Shown: positions 42,489 to 53,165, numbered from the stretch's first letter. The stretch: 64,000 nucleotides of DNA from Comamonas testosteroni TK102 (GCF_000739375.1 NZ_CP006704.1:5084001-5148000); one strand, 5' to 3'. Notes: a model not told the origin generated them from the letters alone. Made by a program: numbers and translations.

Positions 42489-45400
42489 TTATTCGACCAC
42501 CACTCCTGGCTCCTCGGCAGGCCCGCCAAGCGGGCTGCGCTCGGGTGCAGGACCGCTGCGCTGCAGCGCGTAATGCCGGATCAGGCCCAGCAGTTCCTCA
42601 TCGGAATAGGGCTTGCCCAGATAGTGATTGGCGCCCAGATCACGGGCCATTTCACGGTGCTTCTGGGCAATGCGTGAAGTGATCATGACCACGGGCAGGC
42701 CTTCCAGCGTCTGATCGGCGCGGATATTGCGCAGCAGATCGAAACCGTCCATGCGCGGCATTTCGATGTCCGACAGCACCAGGGTCGGGCGCTCGTCCTG
42801 CAGACGCTCCATGGCTTGCAGGCCATCGGCAGCCAGCGTGACGCGGTAGCCTTCGCGCTGCAGCAGACGCTGGGTGACGCGGCGCACGGTGATGGAGTCA
42901 TCCACCACCAGCACCAGCGGCACCGTGGTCTGCGCGGCATCGGCGCCCAACAGATCGACACCACCGGCCTCGGCCTGCTGGCCGCCTTCGGCGGCCGCCT
43001 GCTCGGCCCTGGCCAGCATGGCGCGCACATGCTCGCCATGGACGTTGGCCAGCGCCACCGGGTTGTAGATCTGCACGACAGCACCCGAGGGCAGCACGGA
43101 CATGCCGGTCAGGCCCGGCAGGCGCGACAGCTGCGGGCCCAGGTTCTTGATCACCACTTCCTGGTTGCCCAGCACTTCGTCCACATGCAGCGCCACGCGC
43201 TGCGAGGCACTGCGCACAATCACCACCGGGCGCGTGCGGCCGAGGTTCTCCTCGCTGCGCAGCGAGGTCTGCCACAGCGCGCCGGCCCAGTAAAAAGGCA
43301 TGACTTCGCTGCCGTCCTGGAACTCCTGCCTGCGATAGCTTTGCTCCAGCACATCGACAGGTACGCGGCGCACGATTTCCACCAGATTGGCGGGCACGCC
43401 CATGGACACGGCCCCCATGCGCAGCATCACCACCTGGGTCACGGCCGTGGTCAGCGGCAGCACCAGACGGAAGGCGCTGCCCCTGCCGGGCTCGGTATGG
43501 GTCTCGATACGACCACCCAGGGCGTTGACCTCGGAGCGCACCACATCCATGCCGATGCCGCGACCGGCAACGCCCGTCACCTCGCTGGCCGTGGTAAAGC
43601 CCGGCTCGAAGATCAGGCGCGCCGCATCTTCCAGCGTCATGGGGCGCTCATCAGTCCACAGCTTGAGGCTGAGGGCCTTGCTGCGAATCCGCTCCAGGTC
43701 CAGCCCGGCGCCGTCGTCTTCCACCGACAGTGCCACGTCGTTGCGCTCCTGGCTCAGCACGATCTCGATGGTGCCGACAGCCGGCTTGCCCAGCGCCTCG
43801 CGCTGCTCGGGCGATTCAATGCCGTGAGCCACGCAGTTGCGCAGCAGATGCTCGAAGGCCGGCATCATGCGCTCCAGCATGCCGCGGTCCATTTCGATGG
43901 TGCCGCCCAGAATGTTCAGGCGCACCTGCTTGCCCATCTCCTTGGAGGTCTGGCGCACCACGGCATACAGTCGCTCGGCAAAGGAGTCGAACTCCACCAT
44001 GCGCGTGCGCAGCAGATCGCGCTGCAGATCGCGCGCCTGCCGGCCCTGGGCCACCAGATCGTCTTCGGCTGCCGCCAGATCCCGCTGCAGATTGCGCTGC
44101 ACGGTGGCCACGTCGTTGACCGACTCGGCCATCATGCGCGTGAGCTCCTGCACGCGCGTGAAGCGGTCGAACTCCAGCGGATCAAAACCGGCCGCCGTGT
44201 CCTTGGACAGGGCCAGACGCGACTGCATCTGGCTTTCGGCCTGCACCTCGATGTCTCGCAGCTGCGTGCGCAGACGCTCCAGGTTGCCCGTCAGATCATG
44301 GAGCGCCGAGCGGGCCTGCGACAGACGCGCATCGACACGCGAGCGCGCAATCAACACTTCGCCGGTCTGGGAAATCAGGCGGTCCAGCAGCTGGGCACGC
44401 ACGCGCACGGTCTGCTGCGAGGCGGCGCGTGGCACCACCGGCGCCGGCAGCTGAATCGCCTGCGCGGTCTCTGCGGCGCTCTTCTCGCCGGCCTCGGCAG
44501 CCGTCGCGGTCGGCGTCGCCTCGGTCTCTGCCGCACCCAGATGCAGCGCTGCCTGTGCCAGGTGGTCGTCCAGCTGCGCCAGCGGCTGCTCGGGCTCCTG
44601 CTCGCCGGCCATGCGCAGCACATCGAAGCTGGCCTGCAAAGCGTCGAAACTGCTCAGCAGCGGCTCTATCGCGTCGGCAGCGGGACGCTCCTGATCGATG
44701 CGTTCCACCGCCGATTCCAGGCGGTGGGCCATTTCGCCCATGCGCATGGCACCCGCCAGGCGGGCGCTGCCCTTGATGGTGTGCAGGGCACGCAGGACTT
44801 CGTTACGGGCTTCATCCAGCGCCGGGCGACCATGCCAGCGGCGCAGTGCAGCGCCGAGCTTGGGCAACAGGTCGATGGCTTCTTCCTCGAAGATGGGGAA
44901 CAGGTCGGGATCGACCTGATCGAGCACATCGATGTCGTCTTCGTCATCACCGGCATGCACCGCCAGCGCGATGGCTTCATCAATGCGGCGTTGCAGCTCG
45001 GCCTCATGCTCCACGCTGCCTCCGGCAGGCACCATGGAGTACGGCGGCTGCTGGGCTGGAGGCGGCGCCACATCCAGCAACGTATCGGCGGCCGCTGCAT
45101 TCACGGCTTCCTCGGCGGGCTCCACGGCACCCGCATCGCAAAGCTGGGGCAAAGCCGCCTCCCCAGATAGCTCGGCGGCAAAGTCCAGCGGCAAATCCTT
45201 GAGGTCGGCGGGCTGCTGCAGCACCTGCACCTCGGGCCACTCTGCCTCGTCCAGCCCGGCCAGATCGACTGGCTCGAGATCGACCGACTCGCCCAGGGCG
45301 CTGGCATCGATGGGGGTGTCCAGAATTTCGCGCAGCGCTTCTTCGACGGCCGGCAAGGCCTCCTTGAGAAAGCCCGCCGCAAACTGATGCAGCAGACGAC

Positions 45401-48400
45401 GCACCTCATCGGACGCGCTCAGGCATTGCTGAATCTGCAGCGCGCTGGCGTAGCCCTGAGGCTGCAGATGCAGCAGTGCATGCTCGAGCAAACGCGCCAG
45501 CTCCGACAAGGCCTTGAAGCCCACGGTGCCGGAGCTGCCTGCCAGCGAATGCGCCAGCGCGATCGCATCGTCGGGAATGGCTTCGCCAGGCTCCTGCAGC
45601 CACTGCTGCAACACCTCGCCCAGACGCTCGGACCAGTCGTCTGCTTCGTTCAGATAGACGTTGTACAGCGCTGCGCTGATGCGCAGGCCGTCGATATTGC
45701 GATAGCCGTCGTCCGGCTCGGCTGCCTGCTCGGGCGACGGCTCCGTCGCCGGGACTTCGGGCTCTGCCGCCTGAAGCGGCTCTTCGACCATGACTGGCTC
45801 GGGCACGCCATCCAGCAAGGCTTCAATCGCCTCCAGCTCAAGCACGGCCTCTGCGGACGGCAACTCGGCCACCGTGTCCATGGAGGCTGTCTCAGCGGAG
45901 GCCGTATCCACGGGGGCCGTTTCCACGGGGGCCGTTTCCACGGGGGCCGTATCCGCCTCCAGCGCGGTCTGCACGGCGATGGCAGCCTGTTCGCTTTCGC
46001 GCATGGCCGCTTCGAAGGCGGCGAAGTCCAGCTCCTGCACCTCGTCCGCACTGCTGCTTTGCTCTGGCGACGACTGAGCCTCGATCACAGCATCGGCAGC
46101 CGCATCTTCGGTCCGCTCTGGCGCAGGCTCGCCTTCCGACTCCAGCGTGGGCAGCGCGGATGCGTCGAGCAGCCCCGGGGCCGCCAGCTGCAGCAGCAGA
46201 TCGTCGGGAATATCCAGCTGCGGCAAGGCAAAGTCGGTCGTTGCCGCCTCGGGTTCAGGAACAGACTCCTGCCCGGGCACGGAAGGCAGCTCCTCCAGGG
46301 AGAAGTCCAGTTCCGGCATGGCAAATGCGGGCTCGCTCCGGGCAGTCAGGGCATCGGAGCCGTGCTCTGCAGCCTCGGCCTCGAACTCCTGCGGCCACTC
46401 CTGCACTTCGGCGGCCAGCGCGGGGGGCAGCTCCGGCACTGGCACTGGCACTGGCGCGTGCGCTGCAGCGGCCTGCGCCTCGGCTGCGTCCCACACCGGC
46501 TCCATACGCTCCGCGCGACGAGGAACCAGGGCCACGTCGGCACGCTCGCCCTGCAGACGCATGGCGTCGGCGGCAGCTCGGAAGGCCGTGGCCGACCAGT
46601 TCTGCGCCTGCCGGCTCTCAATATCCCGGGCCCAGGCGGCAAAGGCTTTCAGGGCATCCTGAGCCAGTTGCTGCATGGCCTGCGGCATGGGCCGCTGCTC
46701 TGCCAGCCAGGCATTGAGCATCTGCTCCATGGCCCAGCCGGCTTCGCCAAATTCATCCAGCCCCACCATGCGCGAGCTGCCCTTGAGCGTGTGAAACGCC
46801 CTGCGCAGCGTGGTCTGCTCGCTCAGGTTGCCGGGCTCATCGGCCAGAGCCTGAAGGGCCTGCAAGCCGTTGTCCACGACTTCACGGGCTTCCTCCAGGA
46901 AGATCGACAGCAGTTCATCGTCGCCGTCCAGCGCTTCGGCACTCAGCTCGGCGGACGCAGACAGGGGCTCTGTCGCAGCAACTGCTGCGCTGCTCGGGCC
47001 GGCCAGATCCTGGCCGGAATGGGAGGCGGTGACGGCATCATCCGCTGCCGGCCTGCCCGATTGCATGTCCGCAAACACCTGGGCCATGGCATCGGCCAGG
47101 GCATCGGAGCCTGCCACCGCCGGCTCGGCCACAACAGGTGCAGGCATTGCCTCGAAGTCGGGCAAGGCACCTGGTTCGGTTGCGGCCCAGGGCGGGGTGT
47201 CCTCGTCGTCTGTGAGCCGCGCCTGCAAGGGCTGCGGCTGCGCCGCAGGCCGCAATTCGGCGGGCGGCGGCGGTGCAGCGACCGAAGGCTCGATGGCCGC
47301 TGCAGCTGTTGGGATGGCCGCTGTGGCAACCGCTGCGGCCGCAGGCTGCGCAGACGGCACGCCCTCCATGGGAATATCCACGGTCGGCCGGAAAGCTTCG
47401 GGGCCGCGACTGCGGCTGTGACCCATGACGATGCGCAGCTCGTCCTTTTCCTCGTCATAGACAAACAGCTTGCGCGCCATATTGCGCTGGTAGCTGAGCA
47501 TGTCGATGAGAAAGCCCATGGCACCCAGACTGCTGCCCAGCTTCTCGAAGATACGGGGCTGATTCTCGATCGTCACCTCGCCGAGCATCAGATGCTCGAC
47601 GGTGTCACGCATGCGCTGCATGGCGGTCGCGGCCTGCTCGAAGCCCAGCACCGACAGCACGCCGCGCATCTGCGCCATCTGGCCCGGCACCGAGGCCAGC
47701 ACCGAGGTATCGGAGGGGTTGCGAAAGAACAGATCCAGCTGCTTCTCGGCCTCACCCAGGGTGATGCGCAGCTCGCCCACCACCGATCCCATGGTCTGCT
47801 GGTCGCTGGCCTGACGGTAGAGCTCCTCCATCCAGATTTCCAGCGGCTCGGACTGCGCGCCATGCAGCGCCGCATCCAGACGCTGGACCAGCACGCTGGA
47901 CTGGGCGGCCTGTATCTCGTCGTCATGCCCGGCGGTCATGAAGCTGGCCTGCAGATAGAGCACTGCGGTCGCCACCTCCATGGCCAGCTCGGCCGGTGGT
48001 GGCTCGCCGATGCGTTCCACCGTCTCGGCGACACGAATCAGCGCGCGCGCCAGACCGTGGCTGACAGGCTGCAGCTTGACCAGCGACTCGGACACCAGCC
48101 CGAACTGCTCGGCCATGGACCGGATCTTGCTGCGGTCGCCACCGGCGACCGCTGACCAGGTTTCGGCGGCGGCCGCAATGCGCTTGCGCGCCTGCACCAG
48201 CACCGAGGGATCGAAACGCCCATAGCGCGCCACGTGGTAGTCCACCACCGGCATGTGCTCCATGGCATAGGCCTCGTGCACGGCCTTCAGGCTCTCGCCG
48301 GCCTGCTCGCGGGGCCTGGCCTGCGCGCAAAAGAACATCAAATCCTGCAGCAGTCGGGCGGGCGGCAGGCTGTCGCCCTTGGCCATGCTGGCGTACTGCA

Positions 48401-49184
48401 TGAGCACGCGCGAGGCCATGCGCTTGACGTAGATGTCGGCAGTGATGAGACCGCGAGCCTGAGCATCAAAGAAAGCTGCGGCAATCTTCCAGAAACTGCG
48501 CGCCGCCACATCTTCGGACTGAGCGGCGGCAAAGCGCCGGCAGAGCTCGCACATCTGCGCAGCTGCCTCCCGGTCGTCGCTCTTGACCATGCGCAGCACC
48601 ACGCCGTCCAGCATGGCGCGTGCATGCGGGCCATAGGCCAGAGGCTCGGGCATGGCTCCGCTCCAGCGGGGCTCGCGCGCACGGCGCTCCGCAGGCCACA
48701 GGTCTGCCGGGTGTGCCTTGTCGTTGCCGGCCAGCACCTGGGTCTCACGATACTGGGGGAACAAGGCTACGGCAGAGACCTGCTGACCGGCCAGCACGGC
48801 CTCCAGGAATTCCATCAGCGCAAAATGCGTGCGCTCCAGCGTGGTCGCCGCTTCCTGCGTGCAGTATTCGGGGCGCTGCACGAAGCGGTTGACCGCAGCT
48901 TCCATGCTGCGCATCACCTGCGCCGGAGCGGTGACGCCCACCATCTCCAGGGCGCCGCAGGCCTGGTGCAGCTGCTGGCGAGCAATGCGCAGCGCCGATG
49001 TATCCAACTCCTCAAGATCAGACAAACGGGCTGCATCCGCATCGCGCATGAAACGGTTCACCGCCTTGGACGCTGCCTCCAGCGACTTGCGCACTTCATC
49101 GAGCACCCAGGCCAGCGGCCCCAGATCCTGCTCTGCTGTTGCAGACATGGCTGCACGTATTGGCGAGTCGTCAACCACTGACAT
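42489..49184 (-). CDS. chpA: ChpA-type hybrid chemosensory kinase of the pilus system
   Basis: 2231 residues. The first 620 look like the FimL-like N-terminus, with degenerate phosphotransfer bundles (LHQACGALEMVG near 70; VLSVLGFEQA near 510). Clear Hpt domains have AFHTLKGSSR (near 795), IALAHSLAGSSG (near 1211) and LRALHTIKGSARL (near 1466). The CheA core follows: H-domain-like dimer helices (about 1560-1700), NCVAHGIESPEQ (N box, near 1783), VAGRGIGMDVV (near 1873), a CheW domain, and a receiver ending the protein (VVDDSITVRR, phosphoacceptor in VLSDIEMPRMDG, near 2141). It should phosphorylate PilG and PilH and control twitching. It is similar in plan to Pseudomonas ChpA but has fewer Hpt domains. 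Confidence 0.93.
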   Translation of the reverse strand: MSVVDDSPIRAAMSATAEQDLGPLAWVLDEVRKSLEAASKAVNRFMRDADAARLSDLEELDTSALRIARQQLHQACGALEMVGVTAPAQVMRSMEAAVNRFVQRPEYCTQEAATTLERTHFALMEFLEAVLAGQQVSAVALFPQYRETQVLAGNDKAHPADLWPAERRAREPRWSGAMPEPLAYGPHARAMLDGVVLRMVKSDDREAAAQMCELCRRFAAAQSEDVAARSFWKIAAAFFDAQARGLITADIYVKRMASRVLMQYASMAKGDSLPPARLLQDLMFFCAQARPREQAGESLKAVHEAYAMEHMPVVDYHVARYGRFDPSVLVQARKRIAAAAETWSAVAGGDRSKIRSMAEQFGLVSESLVKLQPVSHGLARALIRVAETVERIGEPPPAELAMEVATAVLYLQASFMTAGHDDEIQAAQSSVLVQRLDAALHGAQSEPLEIWMEELYRQASDQQTMGSVVGELRITLGEAEKQLDLFFRNPSDTSVLASVPGQMAQMRGVLSVLGFEQAATAMQRMRDTVEHLMLGEVTIENQPRIFEKLGSSLGAMGFLIDMLSYQRNMARKLFVYDEEKDELRIVMGHSRSRGPEAFRPTVDIPMEGVPSAQPAAAAVATAAIPTAAAAIEPSVAAPPPPAELRPAAQPQPLQARLTDDEDTPPWAATEPGALPDFEAMPAPVVAEPAVAGSDALADAMAQVFADMQSGRPAADDAVTASHSGQDLAGPSSAAVAATEPLSASAELSAEALDGDDELLSIFLEEAREVVDNGLQALQALADEPGNLSEQTTLRRAFHTLKGSSRMVGLDEFGEAGWAMEQMLNAWLAEQRPMPQAMQQLAQDALKAFAAWARDIESRQAQNWSATAFRAAADAMRLQGERADVALVPRRAERMEPVWDAAEAQAAAAHAPVPVPVPELPPALAAEVQEWPQEFEAEAAEHGSDALTARSEPAFAMPELDFSLEELPSVPGQESVPEPEAATTDFALPQLDIPDDLLLQLAAPGLLDASALPTLESEGEPAPERTEDAAADAVIEAQSSPEQSSSADEVQELDFAAFEAAMRESEQAAIAVQTALEADTAPVETAPVETAPVDTASAETASMDTVAELPSAEAVLELEAIEALLDGVPEPVMVEEPLQAAEPEVPATEPSPEQAAEPDDGYRNIDGLRISAALYNVYLNEADDWSERLGEVLQQWLQEPGEAIPDDAIALAHSLAGSSGTVGFKALSELARLLEHALLHLQPQGYASALQIQQCLSASDEVRRLLHQFAAGFLKEALPAVEEALREILDTPIDASALGESVDLEPVDLAGLDEAEWPEVQVLQQPADLKDLPLDFAAELSGEAALPQLCDAGAVEPAEEAVNAAAADTLLDVAPPPAQQPPYSMVPAGGSVEHEAELQRRIDEAIALAVHAGDDEDDIDVLDQVDPDLFPIFEEEAIDLLPKLGAALRRWHGRPALDEARNEVLRALHTIKGSARLAGAMRMGEMAHRLESAVERIDQERPAADAIEPLLSSFDALQASFDVLRMAGEQEPEQPLAQLDDHLAQAALHLGAAETEATPTATAAEAGEKSAAETAQAIQLPAPVVPRAASQQTVRVRAQLLDRLISQTGEVLIARSRVDARLSQARSALHDLTGNLERLRTQLRDIEVQAESQMQSRLALSKDTAAGFDPLEFDRFTRVQELTRMMAESVNDVATVQRNLQRDLAAAEDDLVAQGRQARDLQRDLLRTRMVEFDSFAERLYAVVRQTSKEMGKQVRLNILGGTIEMDRGMLERMMPAFEHLLRNCVAHGIESPEQREALGKPAVGTIEIVLSQERNDVALSVEDDGAGLDLERIRSKALSLKLWTDERPMTLEDAARLIFEPGFTTASEVTGVAGRGIGMDVVRSEVNALGGRIETHTEPGRGSAFRLVLPLTTAVTQVVMLRMGAVSMGVPANLVEIVRRVPVDVLEQSYRRQEFQDGSEVMPFYWAGALWQTSLRSEENLGRTRPVVIVRSASQRVALHVDEVLGNQEVVIKNLGPQLSRLPGLTGMSVLPSGAVVQIYNPVALANVHGEHVRAMLARAEQAAAEGGQQAEAGGVDLLGADAAQTTVPLVLVVDDSITVRRVTQRLLQREGYRVTLAADGLQAMERLQDERPTLVLSDIEMPRMDGFDLLRNIRADQTLEGLPVVMITSRIAQKHREMARDLGANHYLGKPYSDEELLGLIRHYALQRSGPAPERSPLGGPAEEPGVVVE
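45901..45960. repeat. 15-bp tandem repeat inside chpA
   Basis: Units GCCGTATCCACGGGG, GCCGTTTCCACGGGG, GCCGTTTCCACGGGG and a partial GCCGTATCC run in register from 45901. They encode a Pro/Val/Glu/Thr-Ala repeat (APVET, APVET, APVDT) in a linker between Hpt domains. The unit is a multiple of three, so copy-number changes keep the frame. Confidence 0.85.
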
Positions 49185-49243
49185 GCTCTAGTTCCTTAAC
49201 CCTCAAGGGTCGTGCATTTTTACGAGAGAAAGAGCCAGTCAAA

Positions 49244-51487
49244 TCAGGCAATCTTGAATCGGGAAACGGACTGACGCAGCTCTTCGGCCATATGGGAGAG
49301 CTCGCGCACCTGCTGTGCCGTGGTACGAGTGCCCTCGCCGGTTTGCTCGGTCACGGCAAAAATGTGCTGAATGTTTTCCGCCACGCCGTTGGCCATATTG
49401 GCTTCACGCGAAGTGGAGTGGGAAATCTGCTCGATCAGCTCGGCCAGTCGGCGCGACACGCTGTCGATTTCAGACAGTGCGGTACCCGCCGAGTCGGACA
49501 GACGGGCTCCTTCAACCACACCCTGGGTAGAACGCTCCATGGCGGCCACGGCATCCTGGGTATCGGCCTGAATCGCCTTCACCAGCGCGGCAATCTGTCG
49601 CGTGGCGTCGGCAGAGCGCTCCGCCAGACGCTGCACTTCTTCGGCCACCACCGAGAAGCCGCGACCGGCTTCACCGGCGGACGCGGCCTGAATGGCGGCA
49701 TTCAGCGCCAGCACGTTGGTCTGCTCGGTAATGTCCGAAATCAGTTCGGTGATTTCACCGATCTCCTGGGACGATTCGCCAAGGCGCTTGATTCGCTTGG
49801 ATGTGTCCTGAATCTGATCGCGGATGGAGTTCATACCGCCGATGGCGTTCTGCACGGCCTTGAGACCCGAGTCCGCAGCCTGCAGCGACTGGCGGGCCAC
49901 CTGGGCCGATTCCTGCGCCTGGGCCGAGACGTTGTTGATACGGCCGGCCATGTCCAGAATCGACTTGCCGGTCTCGCGAATTTCATGCAGCTGCTCGTTC
50001 GATGCAGCCAGCAGCTCGGTCGAGGTGACGTCCACCTGTTCGGTGGTCTGGGCCACTCGGGTCACGGTGTTCTGCACCGAACCCACCAGCGCACGCAGCT
50101 CTTCCACCGTGTAGTTCACCGAGTCGGCGATCGCGCCGGTGATGTCCTCGGTCACGGTGGCTTCCTGCGTCAGGTCGCCTTCGGCCACCGACTGCAGCTC
50201 GTTCATCAAACGCAAAATGGCGGCCTGGTTGGCGTCGTTGATGCGCTTGGCTTCCTGCTCCTGCAAACGGGCATCGACCTGATGGCGCTCGGCTTCCTGC
50301 TGGCGCGCACGGCTGTCCAGCAGCTGCACGCGCGAGATGCCGATACCGCTCAGAACTGCGGCCAGAATGGCCACGGCCAGCAGCGCCAGCTGCAGCATGC
50401 TGGCTCCGCCCAGTCCCTGCAGAGCCGTCTGCAGCTGCTCCAGCTGCTGACGCAGCGGTTCGCTGTCGTTGTTAATGCTGGCCTGCGCTTCACGGGCCGA
50501 CACCAGACCTTGCAGATTGCCCAGAATGGCGCTGGCCTGCGTGCGCGTGTCGTCGTACTGCTTGATCAGCGTCTCGAGCTGTTCACGCACCTGGGGATCG
50601 CGTGCCGCCGACAGCCGCATTTCGGCGCTGCCGTTGAGCAGACCTTCGGAGATTTCCTTGAACGAGTTCAAGTCCTTGCCAAGCAGGAACACAGCCTCGG
50701 GGCTCACGCCCTCCAGGGTCTGGAATTCATTGGCAGACTTGGCAATCCGCTGGGTCAGCATCACCAGCTGGCCGGCAGCAGAGATCTCGGCCGCACCGGC
50801 ACCCTGCTGCAGCTTCAGCGAAGAAATGGTTTCCGCAGTTTCCAGCAGATCGGAGGACTGACGGTTGATGGTGCGCAGCGCGTCGCCCACCTGGGTCAGC
50901 GTCTTTTGCTGCCCGAGAATCAGCCCCGCACTCTTTTCCGCGCGCTCCATCAGGGTGCTGATGGAGCTGAGCTCGTCCTGCAAGCCGCCGCCCAGCGCAT
51001 TCACGCCCAGGTCGGAATCGCCGGCAGCCAGCGCTCGCACGTTGCGCGCTAGAACGCCGGCGCTGTCCTTGACGTCGGCAAACGCAGGAGCGGCCCCCGT
51101 CATGGCGATGGAGACCGACTTGGCCAGACGCTGCGACTGCATCAGCGCCTGGCCGGTTGCCGCCAGCTGCTGGTTGGAGTTGCTGGCTTCGCGCAGCATC
51201 CAGGCCGACAGCACCACCAGCACCAGCACCGAGCCACCGAGCAGGGTGAACAGGGTGCGCTGGTGCTTGGCCGTCGTGGCCGTGCCGAGAATGGGCAGGC
51301 TCACCAGCTCGTCCGCACGACCGGCTTCCTCGACGCCGAAGACGGAAGGTGCCCCCTGCACGCTGTTGAGCGAGCCGTCATACAGATCCTGTACGACCGT
51401 GTCTCCCATCATGCTGCTATCACCACTGGCGGCTGCCGCGATGGGCTTGCGTCGGAACAACTGATTTATTTTCTGTGCAAAGGACAT
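49244..51487 (-). CDS. pilJ: Methyl-accepting chemotaxis protein PilJ
   Basis: ATG at 51487 gives 747 residues; the longer start to 51514 lacks support. Two membrane helices (about [18 protein letters not shown] near 80-97, and [18 protein letters not shown] near 370-387) bracket a periplasmic sensor with two PilJ-like helical units. A HAMP-like linker and a cytoplasmic signalling domain follow; its hairpin tip reads [19 protein letters not shown]. PilJ senses pilus state or surface contact and drives ChpA. It follows pilI by 19 bp and precedes chpA by 59 bp. Confidence 0.93.
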   Translation of the reverse strand: MSFAQKINQLFRRKPIAAAASGDSSMMGDTVVQDLYDGSLNSVQGAPSVFGVEEAGRADELVSLPILGTATTAKHQRTLFTLLGGSVLVLVVLSAWMLREASNSNQQLAATGQALMQSQRLAKSVSIAMTGAAPAFADVKDSAGVLARNVRALAAGDSDLGVNALGGGLQDELSSISTLMERAEKSAGLILGQQKTLTQVGDALRTINRQSSDLLETAETISSLKLQQGAGAAEISAAGQLVMLTQRIAKSANEFQTLEGVSPEAVFLLGKDLNSFKEISEGLLNGSAEMRLSAARDPQVREQLETLIKQYDDTRTQASAILGNLQGLVSAREAQASINNDSEPLRQQLEQLQTALQGLGGASMLQLALLAVAILAAVLSGIGISRVQLLDSRARQQEAERHQVDARLQEQEAKRINDANQAAILRLMNELQSVAEGDLTQEATVTEDITGAIADSVNYTVEELRALVGSVQNTVTRVAQTTEQVDVTSTELLAASNEQLHEIRETGKSILDMAGRINNVSAQAQESAQVARQSLQAADSGLKAVQNAIGGMNSIRDQIQDTSKRIKRLGESSQEIGEITELISDITEQTNVLALNAAIQAASAGEAGRGFSVVAEEVQRLAERSADATRQIAALVKAIQADTQDAVAAMERSTQGVVEGARLSDSAGTALSEIDSVSRRLAELIEQISHSTSREANMANGVAENIQHIFAVTEQTGEGTRTTAQQVRELSHMAEELRQSVSRFKIA

Positions 51488-51506
51488 AGCGCTGTATCCA
51501 GGAACC

Positions 51507-52034
51507 TCAAGCACGAATGCTCAAAAATTTGGCGGTTTGAGACAGGGGCTGCAATTTCAGCTCCTGCCAGCGGCGGCCGCTCGCATCGATATGGACGGCT
51601 CCAAAGAAACTCGGGGAGTGCTCAGGCGCGGGCTCGGACCTGGAAAAAGCGTCGGCGGCACGCAGGCCCAGCAGACGATCGGCCAGCAGGGCCGCGTTGA
51701 CCTCCAGAGCCGGGTTGAAGGCCAGCAGGCTGCAATCCATCAGCTCCTGCTCATTGCGGACATTGCCATGGCCCAGCAACTGAGCCAGGTCCACCACGCC
51801 CATCAGGGAACCGCGCAGATTGGCGATGCCCAGAAACCAGGCCTGTGTGTAGGGGACGGGCTGAACGCCGGTCCAGGGGAAGATCTCTCCCGCCTGGTTC
51901 AGCGGCAGCAAATAGTCCCGTCCGCCAGCCTGCACTGCCAGCCAGGCAGCCACGCTGACGCCTTCGCTGCGTGCTGCCTGCAGGCGCCCGGCCAGACGGG
52001 ATTGAAGATCTCGGAGGGCTTCGCGGTTCGCCAT
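51507..52034 (-). CDS. pilI: CheW-like adaptor PilI
   Basis: 175 residues with one CheW domain (about 35-150): [40 protein letters not shown] and a C-terminal [15 protein letters not shown]. It links PilJ to ChpA. Gene order pilG-pilH-pilI-pilJ-chpA supports the name. Starts 15 bp after the pilH stop. Confidence 0.93.
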   Translation of the reverse strand: MANREALRDLQSRLAGRLQAARSEGVSVAAWLAVQAGGRDYLLPLNQAGEIFPWTGVQPVPYTQAWFLGIANLRGSLMGVVDLAQLLGHGNVRNEQELMDCSLLAFNPALEVNAALLADRLLGLRAADAFSRSEPAPEHSPSFFGAVHIDASGRRWQELKLQPLSQTAKFLSIRA

Positions 52035-52049
52035 AAGCAGCGCAGCTCG

Positions 52050-52415
52050 TTACAGAGCGGCGATCTTGGCTTGCAGCTCGGCGGCATCCACGGGCTTGGT
52101 GATATAGCCACGTGCGCCCTGACGCATGCCCCAGACCCGGTCGGTTTCCTGATTCTTGCTGGTGCACATGATGATGGGCACATCGGCATACAGGGGATCG
52201 CGCGAGATGGCGCGCGTCAGCTGAAAGCCGTTTTGTCCGGGCATGACCACGTCCATCAGGATCAGGTCTGGCTTGTCTTCGGCCAGACGCTTCATGGCTT
52301 CCTCGCCGTTTTCCGCAGTGCGCACCTGCAGGCCCTGCTTTTGCAGGATATCGCTCAGAGCCATCAGCTCCGTCTTGGAATCGTCAACGACCAGAACTTT
52401 TTGAATTGTCATCAT
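52050..52415 (-). CDS. pilH: Response regulator PilH
   Basis: A 121-residue single receiver domain: VLVVDDSKTELMAL, phosphoacceptor in LILMDVVMPGQNGFQ, GARGYITKPVDAAEL with the switch Lys. As in the Pseudomonas system it should oppose PilG in pilus extension and retraction. Its start overlaps the pilG stop by 4 bp. Confidence 0.93.
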   Translation of the reverse strand: MMTIQKVLVVDDSKTELMALSDILQKQGLQVRTAENGEEAMKRLAEDKPDLILMDVVMPGQNGFQLTRAISRDPLYADVPIIMCTSKNQETDRVWGMRQGARGYITKPVDAAELQAKIAAL

Positions 52416-52816
52416 GCAGCTCCCACATCTGCAGCTTGCAGCGCGAACTGTTGTACGGCTTGCAGCAATTGATCTTTGGTGAAGGGTTTGGTCAGATAGT
52501 CCTGACAGCCCACCATGCGTCCACGGGCCTTGTCGAAGACACCGTCCTTGGATGACAGCATCACGATGGGCGTATTGGCAAAACGCGCATTGCGCTTGAT
52601 GATGGCGCAGGTCTGATAGCCGTCGAGCTTGGGCATCAGAATGTCGCAGAAGATGAGCTGCGGCTGGTAGTCGTTGACCTTGGACAAGGCATCGAAGCCG
52701 TCATCGGCCAGAAGAACCTCGTAACCACCTTGCTTGAGGAAAATTTCAGCGCTGCGGCGGATGGTATTGCTGTCATCCACGACCAGAACGCGCAAAGGCG
52801 CAGCAGATGCTGTCAC
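52412..52816 (-). CDS. pilG: Response regulator PilG
   Basis: GTG at 52816 is preferred over GTG at 52867: GGGAGGG lies ahead of it at proper spacing and the resulting 134 residues match PilG length. One receiver domain: RVLVVDDSNTIRRSAEIFLK, phosphoacceptor in LIFCDILMPKLDGYQT, and DYLTKPFTKDQLL. It promotes pilus assembly through its phosphorylated form. If the earlier GTG is used it begins directly after the rubredoxin stop codon. Confidence 0.92.
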   Translation of the reverse strand: MTASAAPLRVLVVDDSNTIRRSAEIFLKQGGYEVLLADDGFDALSKVNDYQPQLIFCDILMPKLDGYQTCAIIKRNARFANTPIVMLSSKDGVFDKARGRMVGCQDYLTKPFTKDQLLQAVQQFALQAADVGAA

Positions 52817-52867
52817 GGTGAAATCCCTCCCAATTCGGTCGTCAATGGAATCGAGTGTCTGAGGCAC

Positions 52868-53041
52868 TCAGATTTCCACCATTTCAAAGTCTTCTTTGCG
52901 CGCACCGCATTCCGGGCATGTCCAGTTCATGGGCACATCTTCCCAGCGGGTGTTCGGAGCAATTCCATGTTCGGGGCAACCTTGGGCTTCGTCATAGAGC
53001 CAGCCACAGGTCAAACACATCCAGGTTTTAGGGTCAGTCAC
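52868..53041 (-). CDS. rubA: Rubredoxin (57 aa)
   Basis: The frame begins with GTG at 53041, the only start after an in-frame stop. The two iron-binding knuckles are CLTCGWLYDEAQG and CPECGARKEDFEMVE, four cysteines for one Fe. The middle has WEDVPMNW, as in other rubredoxins. It carries single electrons in the cytoplasm, for example to alkane hydroxylases or oxygen-detoxifying enzymes. It lies immediately upstream of pilG on the same strand. In several Burkholderiales I recall the same neighbourhood. Confidence 0.95.
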   Translation of the reverse strand: MTDPKTWMCLTCGWLYDEAQGCPEHGIAPNTRWEDVPMNWTCPECGARKEDFEMVEI

Positions 53042-53157
53042 AGCTTAAAGGGGCTTCACATAGAATGCAACGATTGTATCTAGTCACAACCCCGGCTCCC
53101 ACCCTTGCATTCCCGGGTGCAAACTGGGGTGCGCCATGGCATTGAATCCCATCTCCT

Positions 53158-53165
53158 CCCCCCCC
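53158..53165 (+). other. Poly-C tract (8 C) at the 5' end of the thiD-like gene
   Basis: Eight consecutive C residues. Upstream ATG 53136 (MALNPISSPP) is in another frame than the kinase body. Removing one C would join them into one open frame. The tract could be a phase-variable slip site, a fresh mutation or a sequencing error. Confidence 0.75.

Noticed and set aside
42816..48155. Frames of 784 and 922 codons antisense to chpA
   Set aside because: Composition rich in His, Arg and Gly typical of GC-driven antisense frames; the opposite strand encodes a full ChpA.
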